DNA from: CAYOHP01 sp964403795 [NCBI: uncultured bacterium]
GTDB taxonomy: Bacteria; Muiribacteriota; UBA6191; CAZXTJ01
Assembly: GCA_964403795.1 (NCBI GenBank)
Contig: CAYOHP010000008.1
Span: 1 to 64,000, forward strand
Direction: 5' to 3'
DNA length: 64,000 nt
The notes beneath the pieces are model-generated. The model was not told the origin of the DNA and ran no database searches. It saw nothing but the letters and a program-made list of their open reading frames with translations. Positions within the stretch are counted from its first letter, which is position 1; each line of letters opens with the position of its first letter. Position numbers and translations under genes: made by a program. Positions 17,448 through 25,499 of the stretch are shown piece after piece.

Positions 17448-17945
17448 TCAGATCCCCAGCTTGCGCCGGAGGACGTGGCGCATGACGATCAGCCAGACGA
17501 TCCACCCGAGCAGGTCCGTCGGGATCCTCATCGCGACGAGGAACGCGTAGGCGGTCGCGCCGAGCACCAGGATGGCCGCGGCCGGCGCGCCCCAACGAGC
17601 GACCGGAGCCATGAGTTCGGTCCAGTGCCGGCGGTTGCCCGCCCGGGACGGGCGGACCGGCCGCCAGACATCGGGCGTGGCCCGGCTCCGGGCCGGTCTC
17701 CGCCACGAAGTCCGGTCCCCGGCCAGGGCCCTCGCGACCTCCTGGAGCCGGGCGGGGTTCGGCGGCACCACCCGGTGCCACCGCTTCCCGCACCCGTAGA
17801 TGGCACAGCCGCCGGCATAGCTCCAGCAGTCCGTGTGGTGGGGGGTGGAGCAGGTCGGGCATGTGCGGGCCGAGGCCAGGGATCCCTTGTCGCCGCAGAC
17901 CTGGCAGTCGAAGCTGGGGGAATGGAGAGCGAGGGCACCGGGCAT
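17448..17945 (-). CDS. Prokaryotic RING-like zinc-binding membrane protein
   Basis: 165 residues. The N-terminus has eight regularly spaced Cys/His ligands: CQVC, then RTCPTCSTPHHTDCW, then GGCAIYGC. This is a treble-clef/RING-type zinc site as in Prok-RING families. A basic linker and two hydrophobic segments near the C-terminus (around AAAILVLGATAYAFLVAM and LLGWIVWLIVM) follow. Prokaryotic RING proteins are predicted ubiquitin-ligase-like or protein-binding modules; function here is unproven. It lies 62 nt after the amidohydrolase gene, last in the leftward run that includes tol-pal. Confidence 0.78.
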   Translation of the reverse strand: MPGALALHSPSFDCQVCGDKGSLASARTCPTCSTPHHTDCWSYAGGCAIYGCGKRWHRVVPPNPARLQEVARALAGDRTSWRRPARSRATPDVWRPVRPSRAGNRRHWTELMAPVARWGAPAAAILVLGATAYAFLVAMRIPTDLLGWIVWLIVMRHVLRRKLGI

Positions 17946-18007
17946 GGGTCCGGAGGCGGACGCAACCGGATTGCCGAAGGCTTCGGGAGCCGGTCCGGCG
18001 GGTCGTG

Positions 18008-18739
18008 TCAGGCGAGACCGGCTGCCAGCGTCTCGGCGACCAGCTCGCAGAGGTCCTTCCAGGCCTTCCCCCCGCGGCGGACGAAGCGCTGGTTGGACTC
18101 GATCTCGATCCCGAGGTACCGGGTGGCCGGGAAGCGCTTCCGAAGGTAGGTCGTGAACCCGTCCGAGATCCCCTTGAAGGGATAGTTGCGGCGGATCCGG
18201 AGGTCGGGGCGGGCACTTGCCATGGCCGCGGCCCAGGCATCGCAGAAGCGCTTCTCGCCCGGGCGCCGGGGGTCGTAGAGGAGCGAGACGTCGGCCTCCC
18301 GCACCACCCCCCGACGCACCGGGGTGAAGCTGTGGACCGCCAGGTGGACCACCGTGGCCCCGGCCTCGACCAGGCCTCGGATCTCGGCCTCGACCCGATC
18401 CCGGTGCGGCCGGTAGTGGCGCTCCACGATCCGTTGCCGCTCCGCCTCGGGCAGCTTCCAGGTCAGCTCCGAGAACACCGAAGGATGATGGAGGCTCCGG
18501 TTCAGGTCGATGAGCAGCCGGCTCACGGTGGCCGGGAATAGCGGCGCCCCGAACCGGGCGGCCAGCTCCTCGGCCATCTCCAGGGCGCCCTGGTCGCGCC
18601 CCCGATGGCTCTCGAGCATGGCGCGCTTGCCGGCGAAGAGCGGCTTCCAAGGGTCGGGGATCCCGCACCCGCCGTGCTCGCAGGTGAGGACCAACGAGAA
18701 CCGGCCGGTGGCCGGAGTCGAGGACCGTCGCCGGGTCAC
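18008..18739 (-). CDS. N-formylglutamate amidohydrolase-family protein
   Basis: 243 residues. Start GTG 18739 overlaps the stop of the LysM gene (GTGA). Family motifs: LTCEHGG near the N-terminus (zinc/substrate site), ESHRGRDQGAL, DLNRSLHHPSVFS, and VVHLAVHSFTP with a His near the middle. The family hydrolyses N-formyl- or N-acyl-amino acids; many members outside histidine degradation have unknown substrates. No hut genes are near. Position directly behind pal and a LysM protein suggests an envelope-related substrate rather than histidine catabolism, which is inference. Confidence 0.87.
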   Translation of the reverse strand: MTRRRSSTPATGRFSLVLTCEHGGCGIPDPWKPLFAGKRAMLESHRGRDQGALEMAEELAARFGAPLFPATVSRLLIDLNRSLHHPSVFSELTWKLPEAERQRIVERHYRPHRDRVEAEIRGLVEAGATVVHLAVHSFTPVRRGVVREADVSLLYDPRRPGEKRFCDAWAAAMASARPDLRIRRNYPFKGISDGFTTYLRKRFPATRYLGIEIESNQRFVRRGGKAWKDLCELVAETLAAGLA

Positions 18740-19584
18740 GGGGAAGGTACCGCCAGGTCCATGCCGGGGCGCAGGCCGACCCCCGGCTTGGTGAGATCGG
18801 GATTGGCCTTCTGCAGGGCCTCCACGGTGACGCCGTACTGCTTGGCGAGACCGTACAGGCTCTCGCCCTGCTTCACCTTGTGGGTCCGTCCCGGAACCGG
18901 TGCCCCGGAAGCGCGGGCGATGGCCTCCCGGAGCTTCCGGTTCTCGGCGTCCACCGCCTCGAGCATGGCCTGGAGCCGGCCCTCGAAGGCGGTGCGATCC
19001 TTGTCCTGCTGCTGGCGGAGTCCCCCCAGCTCGGTGCGGATCGCGACCAGCGACTCGTTGAACCCGGTCGAGAGCGAGGTCATGTAGGCCCGGAGCTGGT
19101 TCAGATCGACGGCCAGCGCCTCCGCCTCCTGGCGATGGCGGGTGCGGTCCTGTTCCAGGGAGGCGGACAGGGCCTCGAGACGCTTCTCGACCCGGGACCG
19201 GAAGTCCTCGGCGGCCCGGTCGGACCCCTCCCGGTGGCGGGTCAGGCCGGTCTCGAGCTCGCTCCTCAGGAGCCCGATGCGTTCCTCCAGGTGGCGGGCA
19301 TGCTCGACCCGCTCCTTCAGCGCCTCGGAGATCCGGTCCACCGCCTCGAGGGCGTCCTTGATCTTCTGGGCCGCCACCGCCTCCCGGCTCGCCAGCGCCA
19401 GTTCGAGGGCATCGAGGCGCTGCTTCTCCCGCGAATGGGCGAGGGCGGTCCCGGTGGCCGGTCCGGCGGCAGCCGCCAGGAGCAGGACGAGGAGCCGGAT
19501 TCCGGAGTGGCCTGGCGGGACGAACACCACCGGGACCGAGCCCCATGCCCCCCTCGAACCGGGTCGAGGCGGGGTCACCGGCAT
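18736..19584 (-). CDS. Coiled-coil LysM protein downstream of pal
   Basis: 282 residues. ATG 19584 overlaps the pal stop (TGATG). An N-terminal hydrophobic segment (about 30-50) serves as signal or anchor, about 150 residues of continuous coiled coil follow (LEERIGLLRSELETGLTR and later heptads), and a C-terminal LysM domain (THKVKQGESLYGLAKQYGV...LRPGMDLAVP) binds peptidoglycan glycan strands. In many Gram-negatives the gene after pal is cpoB/ybgF, also coiled coil but with TPRs; here LysM replaces TPR. It should span inner membrane and cell wall. Confidence 0.85.
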   Translation of the reverse strand: MPVTPPRPGSRGAWGSVPVVFVPPGHSGIRLLVLLLAAAAGPATGTALAHSREKQRLDALELALASREAVAAQKIKDALEAVDRISEALKERVEHARHLEERIGLLRSELETGLTRHREGSDRAAEDFRSRVEKRLEALSASLEQDRTRHRQEAEALAVDLNQLRAYMTSLSTGFNESLVAIRTELGGLRQQQDKDRTAFEGRLQAMLEAVDAENRKLREAIARASGAPVPGRTHKVKQGESLYGLAKQYGVTVEALQKANPDLTKPGVGLRPGMDLAVPSP

Positions 19585-20240
19585 CAGGTGCCTCCCGGCG
19601 CGGTGCCGCTGGCGACCCGGAAGTGGGCCCTGCGATTCTGCTTCCAGACCTCTTCACCCCGGCCCGGGACCGCGGGTCGCTCCTCGCCGAAACTGACGGT
19701 GGCCAGCCGATCCGGAGCGATCCGCATGGCGGCCAGGAACTCGCGCACGGCCAGGGCCCGCTTCTCGCCCAGGACGAGGTTGTAGGCCGCGGTTCCCCGG
19801 GAATCGCAATGCCCCTCGATCACCAGCATGGCCCTGGGATTCGCCAGCATCCAGGCCCCGATCCCGGTGAGGACCTGGCGGGTCGCGGCCGAGAGCCCGT
19901 AGCTGTCGAACTCGAAGAACACGTCCCGGAGCACCGAGGCGTCACCGCCTCCCATGGGATCCAGGGACGGATCGTCGAGGGTAGGGTCCTCGCCGGAGGT
20001 CGACGCCGGCTCCCGGTAGCGCGAGTAATCGACCGGCGTCTCGCCGAGCGGGAGGTCGCCGCTCCGGATCCCGCCGCGTCCCTCGGAGCCCTCGGTGTCG
20101 AACACCGGAGCCGGGGTCGGGGAGGCCTCGGGAGGGCGCTGGCCCACCTGGGGGTCGGCGCGATCGCCGCGGCCTCCGCATCCGAGCGACACGATTCCGA
20201 GCAGGCACGCCAGGGCACGCGAGGTCGGGAACCTGTTCAT
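19584..20240 (-). CDS. pal: Peptidoglycan-associated lipoprotein Pal
   Basis: 218 residues. Lipoprotein signal with lipobox VSLGC; a long low-complexity linker; then an OmpA-type domain: VFFEFDSYGLS, IEGHCDSRGTAAYNLVLGEKRA and the C-terminal FGEERPAVPG. The D and R of HCDSRG and EKRA bind meso-diaminopimelate of peptidoglycan. It anchors the outer membrane to the wall and works with TolB. ATG 20240 follows GAGAGGG. It lies 29 nt after the tolB stop in the tolQ-R-A-B-pal order. Confidence 0.93.
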   Translation of the reverse strand: MNRFPTSRALACLLGIVSLGCGGRGDRADPQVGQRPPEASPTPAPVFDTEGSEGRGGIRSGDLPLGETPVDYSRYREPASTSGEDPTLDDPSLDPMGGGDASVLRDVFFEFDSYGLSAATRQVLTGIGAWMLANPRAMLVIEGHCDSRGTAAYNLVLGEKRALAVREFLAAMRIAPDRLATVSFGEERPAVPGRGEEVWKQNRRAHFRVASGTAPGGT

Positions 20241-20269
20241 GGAGACCCTCTCCCGGCGGAAGCAGCCGA

Positions 20270-21559
20270 TCAATACGAGACCTTACACCAAGTCGGATCG
20301 CGCACGCCGGCGAGCGCCGGTAGGGGAATGGAGTAGCGATTGGAGGGTCGACGCGCATCCACGACCTCGAGCCGGGCCACGCCCTGTCGGGTCGAGGCGA
20401 CGACCAGATGGCGATTGTCGGGAGCCCAGTCCAGCGCCTCTTCCCCCTCCGACCCGTCGGTCACCTCGAAGAAGGCGGAGTCCGCGAACCGGTGCACCCG
20501 GACCCCGAACCCGCGCGGCCCGCGGGCAGAGAAGGCGAGGAGGTCCCCGCGCGGCGACCAGGCCGGGTTGACGCACTCGTCGGAGGAGTCGAACCCGTGG
20601 GTCAGGCGCCGGGGAGGATCCCGGCCTTCGACCTCCAGCACGTACACCGCCGGAGAACCCGCCCTATCGCTCACGAACGCGATCCGCGACCCGTCGGGGG
20701 ACCAGGTCGGGGAGAGATCGTTGGCCCGGTGCGAGGTCAGGCGCCGCCGCACCCTGCCGGTCAGGTCGAGGAGGTAGATCTCGGGATTCCCCTCGTAGGA
20801 GAGCACCGCGGCCACCTGGGAGCCGTCGGGGGACATCGCCCCCAGGGTGTTCAGGCCGGCCCTGGCGCTCACGATCTGGTTCCGGCCGCTGACCGGGTCG
20901 AAGAGCATGAGCTGAGGGAAGTCCCGGGGATAGGCGGTGTAGAGGAGCCACCGGTGGTTCGGTGCGAACCGCGGGAAGAGGCACTCGAACGGCCCGGAGA
21001 CGATGCGCTTCAGGTCGCTGCCGTCGGGGGCCGCGGTGTGGAGGGCGGGCTTGCCCTGGTGGTCGGCGACGAAGGCGAGCACCGTGCCCGCCAGCCCCGC
21101 TTCCCCGGTGAGTTCCCGCACCAGGTCGTCGGCGAAGCGATGGGCGGCCAGGGCCAGACGCCCACCCTCGAGCCGGTACTCGCGTCCGAACTGGCGGACA
21201 CCATCGCTGGAATGCAGGTAGCCGCGCAGCAGGATGGCACCGGCATCGTCCCGGACCTCGGAACTCACCAGGAAGCTGGCGGCAGCCGGGACCTCGGAGG
21301 GAAGGACCCTGGCAGGATCGGCGGGAGGGGGACCCGCCAACGGGATCCGCTCGAACCAGTGCGACCGTTCGAGGTCGCCCGTGACCAGGGCGTCGAAGCG
21401 CACCGCCAGGGAGGGATCCCCGGCCGGGGGAGCGATCGCGAGCCGGATCGCCCGGTCGCCCGAGACCTCGATCACACCCCGCACCTCGGCCCCGCAGACG
21501 ATCGGGAGGATCAGACCGAGGGCGATCGCCAGCCCCTGAACGCGGTCCTTACGCACCAT
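20270..21559 (-). CDS. tolB: Tol-Pal system periplasmic protein TolB
   Basis: 429 residues, the usual length. N-terminal signal peptide, D1 domain (residues 25-160) and a six-bladed WD40-like propeller with repeats of the type LSPTWSPDGSRIAFVSDRAG. TolB binds Pal and TolA and cycles between them during outer-membrane constriction and lipid homeostasis. Flanked by tolA/tonB and pal in the standard order. Confidence 0.95.
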   Translation of the reverse strand: MVRKDRVQGLAIALGLILPIVCGAEVRGVIEVSGDRAIRLAIAPPAGDPSLAVRFDALVTGDLERSHWFERIPLAGPPPADPARVLPSEVPAAASFLVSSEVRDDAGAILLRGYLHSSDGVRQFGREYRLEGGRLALAAHRFADDLVRELTGEAGLAGTVLAFVADHQGKPALHTAAPDGSDLKRIVSGPFECLFPRFAPNHRWLLYTAYPRDFPQLMLFDPVSGRNQIVSARAGLNTLGAMSPDGSQVAAVLSYEGNPEIYLLDLTGRVRRRLTSHRANDLSPTWSPDGSRIAFVSDRAGSPAVYVLEVEGRDPPRRLTHGFDSSDECVNPAWSPRGDLLAFSARGPRGFGVRVHRFADSAFFEVTDGSEGEEALDWAPDNRHLVVASTRQGVARLEVVDARRPSNRYSIPLPALAGVRDPTWCKVSY

Positions 21560-21614
21560 GGTCCTCGCTTCCGGTCCAGGACGAGTCTCCCCGATGCCGG
21601 GCCCCGGTGCAAGG

Positions 21615-22724
21615 TCAGCGGACCACGAACACCAGGAAGAAGTCCTCGCCCGATTCGCCGCCGAGCTTCTCGGGGAGAGGACGGAAGGGAGCCGAGCGCT
21701 CCACTGCGGTGCGGGCCGAGCGGTCGAGACGATCGTCGCCCGAGGGCCGGGTCACCCGGAGATCCGAGAGCGAGCCGTCCCTCCCCAGCCGGAACCCCAC
21801 CTCCACGGAGAGGTCGGCACCCAGAGCCGCTCGGGCCGGTCGTTGCCAGGCGGCGCCGAGCCGGGTGGTCAGCAGTTCCAGGTACCAGTGGACCGAAGGA
21901 TCGAGCGCGCCCGCGACCCGCACCCCGAGTTCCTGGCCCGGGGCTTCCGGGCCGGGCCCGGTGGAGGTCGGTCTGGTGACGGCCGCAGGCGGGAGCGGGA
22001 GTGCCGCAGCGGTCGAAGTCTCGGCCGGAGGAGCGGCAGGGGTGGAGCTCCGGGTCGGAGCGGGCGGCGGGAGCGTCAGGGACCCGGGAGGCGGCGGCAG
22101 GGGGAGCAAGGGCTCGAGGGTGGGAGCCGGACGAGCCGGCGTCGAGGGCGTAGCGCCCGTCCAGCTCGGATCGCCCAGGAGTCGTTCCCGGAGCGAGGCA
22201 CCGAAATCCGGGGGAGGCACCGGCTTGCGCACCGGGGCCGCTGCCGGGGTCGCCCGGGGCGCGGCCGCCGGCTTCGGTGTGGGCGCGGTCGGGCGGTTAG
22301 GGGCCTTGGAGGTCGGAACCGGGGCGGGCCGGGGGGCCTCCTTGGAAGCCGGGGGCGCAGGCGGGGCCGCCGGAGGGGCGGGAGGCGCGGCAGGCGGCAC
22401 CGAAGCGGCCGGGGGCGGAGGTGCAGGCGGTGCGGGCGGAGCCGGAGGAGGTGCCGAAGGTGCGGCGGGAGGTGCCGGGGGAACCGGAGGGGCCACCGAA
22501 GGAACCGGCGGGGCGGGGCGGGAGACGGGAGGCGCGGGTCGGGCCGGGGTCACCGGCGGTCGAACGGTCGGAGCCGGCGGTGCGGGTCGCGGCAGCGCCC
22601 CGACGAAGCGGACCGGGATGGGCTTCGGCCTCTCGGTCACCGGGGGTGAGAGCCAGGTCGAGAGACCCATCGCCCCGAGGACCAGGGCATGGAGTCCCAG
22701 ACTGAGGACCAGGCCTTCCCGCAA
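21615..22724 (-). CDS. tolA: TolA/TonB-family energy-transducing protein
   Basis: 369 residues. One N-terminal membrane helix (6-24), about 230 residues extremely rich in Pro and Ala (TonB-like rigid linker), and a C-terminal TonB/TolA domain with the features WYLELLTTRLGAAWQRP, VEVGFRLGRDGSLSDLRV and ERSAPFRPLP. It uses the proton-driven TolQR motor to reach across the periplasm. TTG 22724 starts 2 nt after the tolR stop, implying coupled translation. Named tolA from position; the linker is more TonB-like than the helical linker of E. coli TolA. Confidence 0.87.
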   Translation of the reverse strand: MREGLVLSLGLHALVLGAMGLSTWLSPPVTERPKPIPVRFVGALPRPAPPAPTVRPPVTPARPAPPVSRPAPPVPSVAPPVPPAPPAAPSAPPPAPPAPPAPPPPAASVPPAAPPAPPAAPPAPPASKEAPRPAPVPTSKAPNRPTAPTPKPAAAPRATPAAAPVRKPVPPPDFGASLRERLLGDPSWTGATPSTPARPAPTLEPLLPLPPPPGSLTLPPPAPTRSSTPAAPPAETSTAAALPLPPAAVTRPTSTGPGPEAPGQELGVRVAGALDPSVHWYLELLTTRLGAAWQRPARAALGADLSVEVGFRLGRDGSLSDLRVTRPSGDDRLDRSARTAVERSAPFRPLPEKLGGESGEDFFLVFVVR

Positions 22725-22726
22725 GG

Positions 22727-23140
22727 TCAGGGCTCCTTCGTGGCCAGCGCCAGGCGGGTCAGCCCGACCCGACGCAGCACGTCCATCACCTCCACGACCC
22801 GGCCGTAGGCCAGGTCGCGGTCGGCGAGCAGGATCACGTCCGGTTCCGAGGCGCGACGGGCGATCAGTTCGCGGGCCCGCGCCTCGAGCTCGGAGAGGGT
22901 GGCGGGACGGCCCTCGAAGTGGACGTCCCCGGCCCGCGAGACCACCACGTTCACGGCGTCGTCGGTCCGGAGGTCCTTGGGGTCGGCGCCCGGGAGCTGG
23001 AGGGTGAAGCCCTGGTCGATCACGGGAGCGATCAGGATGAACACGATGAGCAACGTCATCATGACGTCGATCAGGTTGGTGAGGTTGATCTCGGCGATCG
23101 GGCGGCTGGGCCCGGACTCATCCCTGAGGAGCCTGCGCAT
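22727..23140 (-). CDS. tolR: TolR/ExbD biopolymer transport protein
   Basis: 137 residues. Cytoplasmic N-terminus, one TM helix containing the proton-binding Asp (NLTNLIDVMMTLLIVFILIAP, key residue the D of LID), then a periplasmic domain ending KEP. TolR forms the rotor/plug inside the TolQ pentamer. Start ATG 23140 is 18 nt after the tolQ stop with GGGAG upstream. Confidence 0.95.
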   Translation of the reverse strand: MRRLLRDESGPSRPIAEINLTNLIDVMMTLLIVFILIAPVIDQGFTLQLPGADPKDLRTDDAVNVVVSRAGDVHFEGRPATLSELEARARELIARRASEPDVILLADRDLAYGRVVEVMDVLRRVGLTRLALATKEP

Positions 23141-23158
23141 GGGGGACTCCCGCGCCGG

Positions 23159-23842
23159 TCAGGCGCGGCTCCCCTCGCCGGCCACGGCGGGTGCGCGGCT
23201 GGCCTCGACCGCACACAGGAAGTCCATGGCGAAGGACTTCATGCGGGTGACCGCCAGGCGGATCTGGCTCGAGACCAGGTTGTGGCCGACCAGGGCGGGA
23301 ATGGCGACCGCCAGTCCCACGACCGTGGTCACCAACGCCACCGTGAGGCCGGGTGCCACCGCCTTCAGGCTGGTGGTCCCATGGACGTTCATGTCGTGGA
23401 AGCAGAGCAGGATTCCCCAGACGGTCCCGAACAGCCCCAGCAGGGGGCTGACGGAAGCGATGGTCCCGAGCACCCAGAGACGCATCTCGAGTTCGAGGGC
23501 CTCGTGCTGGATCGCCATGGCCATGGAGTCCTCCACGTCCATCAGCTCCTTGGGACCGACCCGCCCCAAGGACTCGATCCGCCGGCAGCCTGCCGCATAG
23601 ATCCGCCCCAGCGGACCCCGCGCCTCCTCGGAACCGGGCGGCCCCGGGTGCAGGGCCCGCGGCTCGGGAGTGGCGGCGAGCTGGGCCGAGAAGCGACGTC
23701 CGGCCACCGCGGCCCGGCGCAACCCGACGAGCTCGCCGAGCAGGATCGACCACGAGGCGATCGACATCGCCCCGAGGACCAGGAGCACGACCTGCGAGAA
23801 CGCGTCGCAGGCCAGGAAGGCCTTGGTGAGGATCGAGATCAT
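23159..23842 (-). CDS. tolQ: TolQ/ExbB proton channel protein
   Basis: 227 residues with three TM helices: N-terminal helix near 15-35, and two after the large cytoplasmic loop, including ASVSPLLGLFGTVWGI and ALVTTVVGLAVAIPALVGHN, the ExbB/TolQ signature. It forms the pentameric stator that lets protons past TolR. It begins 20 nt after the stop of the FecR-type gene, so the tol cluster may share a transcript with the CHASE2/FecR genes upstream. Confidence 0.95.
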   Translation of the reverse strand: MISILTKAFLACDAFSQVVLLVLGAMSIASWSILLGELVGLRRAAVAGRRFSAQLAATPEPRALHPGPPGSEEARGPLGRIYAAGCRRIESLGRVGPKELMDVEDSMAMAIQHEALELEMRLWVLGTIASVSPLLGLFGTVWGILLCFHDMNVHGTTSLKAVAPGLTVALVTTVVGLAVAIPALVGHNLVSSQIRLAVTRMKSFAMDFLCAVEASRAPAVAGEGSRA

Positions 23843-23861
23843 GGGTTCGGGGTGCCTCCCG

Positions 23862-25499
23862 TCAGAGCTGGAACATGGACGAGTAGTCGGCTCCGCCCCC
23901 GGCCATCGGGCCGCCGAGCGGGTCGTCGCCGAAGTCGAGGTCGCGGTCGCGGCCGCGGGTGGAAGCGGATCGCGCCGGGGCGCGGGTGGCGGCGGCCGGC
24001 GGGGATTCCGGGATCCCGGTGGACGCGACGGAGGGCGCGGGCGACGCGACCGGTGCCGTCCGGGCGGAGGGCGGAGGCATCGGCGGGAGCGGGCCGTCCG
24101 GCCCCGGTGCCGGGGTGCGGGCCGCGGCCGGCGGGGGTGGCGGCAGCGAGCCCGACGCCGGCCCCGGGGCGCCGGTGGCGGCGGCGACCGAGGTGCCGAG
24201 GGCCGCGGCCCCCGAGGCCGCGGCGGATCCCGCTGCCCTGGTCGCGACCGCCGCCAGCTCGGCCGGGACGGTCAAGGGAGGCGCCGGCAGGGAGAGGCCG
24301 GGGACCGAGGCGGGAACCGGGTCCCACCGATCGTTCTTCCACCCGCCGCGCCGGGTCGGCCGGGAGGCGGCCGCCACCGGAGGGGACGGAGGCGGCGGCG
24401 CGACCGGGACCCCCGAGGCGATCGGGGCGGCTTCGGGCCGACCCGAGGTCGGGGTCGTCGGGAGCGGCAGCGCCAGCGCGGGAGGATCCTCGTCCCGGTG
24501 GTCGGGAGCCGAGGGGCTCTCCGGTCCGGGTGCGGGGCCGTACTGGCCCTTGGCGAGGTCGAGGAGGGTACCCACCGCCTCGCCCACATCCTTGGTCTGG
24601 CTGGCGCCGCGCAGGCGCTTCCTCAGGTCGGCGGCCAGGCGCCGGGCGTCGGCGGGAGGCTGGGTGCGTCCCGGCTCGCGGCGGAGCCCGTCGGCACTGG
24701 TGGCAAGGGACTCGCCTTCCCGGAGCACACGCGTGTCCTGGCCGTACCGGGCGTCGACCCTGCCGGAGAACACCTCGATCTCCTCGGCGCCGCCGGGTAC
24801 CGCCCGGATCCGCACCACCGCCGACCGCATCGCGAACTCCGCCCGGGGGGTCAGGATCTCGAAGCGCTGGCCTTCACGGCGCCAGTCGACGAGGACCTCG
24901 CCTGCCTCGAGGACCAGGGCGTCCCGCTGCAACTGGACCCGGGTCCCGGGCCCCACCGCGACCGCGGCCCGGGTGTCGAGCTCCAGCACGGTCCGGGCCG
25001 ACTCCCCGGTCCTCAGCCAGTCATGGAACCAGAGGGCGTCGCTCCGACCCACCCGGGATGGCCCGCGAGCCCCGGAACGGACCACCTCGCCGGGGGCGTC
25101 GGACGAGAGCTTCGCCGCCACTCCCAGGTGGCGGGTGGCAGACGGAGCCCGGGTCCCGGCGTCGAGGGGTACCGCGAACTGGTACTCCCGGAAGGCGCCC
25201 GAGGCGACCCGCCGGGAAACCCCGGTCCGGGTGATCGCGTACTCGGAGCCCGGGAGCAGGCTGACCGCGCCCGAGTCGAACAGGGCCAGGTTCGCCCGGG
25301 TGCCTTCGGCCACCTGCAGGCGATCCCCGAGTTCGATCCGGGCGAAGTCGAGGACGTCCCGGGCGGTCCGACCCAGCGACGCCACCGACACCTTGCCCTC
25401 GAGGACCCGGAGGCTCCCGGCCATGGGAGCGGCCAGCAGACCGGCTCCCGGGAGCAGCGCCGGGAGGATCGCGAGCAGGGGGACGCGGCGGGGGTTCAT
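23862..25499 (-). CDS. Secreted protein with two FecR-like domains and Pro/Ala-rich tail
   Basis: 545 residues. Signal peptide 1-24. Residues 27-110 (GSLRVLEGKVSV...LGDRLQVAEGTRANLALFDSG) and 155-255 (VGPGTRVQLQRDALVLEAGEVLVDW...FEILTPRAEFAMRSAVV) are FecR-type beta domains, the fold that in FecR relays an outer-membrane signal to an anti-sigma pathway. The last 250 residues are low-complexity Pro/Ala/Gly, ending in an Asp-rich segment. ATG 25499 overlaps the stop of the CHASE2 gene (ATGA). No sigma or anti-sigma gene is nearby, so signalling would go through the CHASE2 partner or the Tol complex; this is inference. Confidence 0.75.
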   Translation of the reverse strand: MNPRRVPLLAILPALLPGAGLLAAPMAGSLRVLEGKVSVASLGRTARDVLDFARIELGDRLQVAEGTRANLALFDSGAVSLLPGSEYAITRTGVSRRVASGAFREYQFAVPLDAGTRAPSATRHLGVAAKLSSDAPGEVVRSGARGPSRVGRSDALWFHDWLRTGESARTVLELDTRAAVAVGPGTRVQLQRDALVLEAGEVLVDWRREGQRFEILTPRAEFAMRSAVVRIRAVPGGAEEIEVFSGRVDARYGQDTRVLREGESLATSADGLRREPGRTQPPADARRLAADLRKRLRGASQTKDVGEAVGTLLDLAKGQYGPAPGPESPSAPDHRDEDPPALALPLPTTPTSGRPEAAPIASGVPVAPPPPSPPVAAASRPTRRGGWKNDRWDPVPASVPGLSLPAPPLTVPAELAAVATRAAGSAAASGAAALGTSVAAATGAPGPASGSLPPPPPAAARTPAPGPDGPLPPMPPPSARTAPVASPAPSVASTGIPESPPAAATRAPARSASTRGRDRDLDFGDDPLGGPMAGGGADYSSMFQL

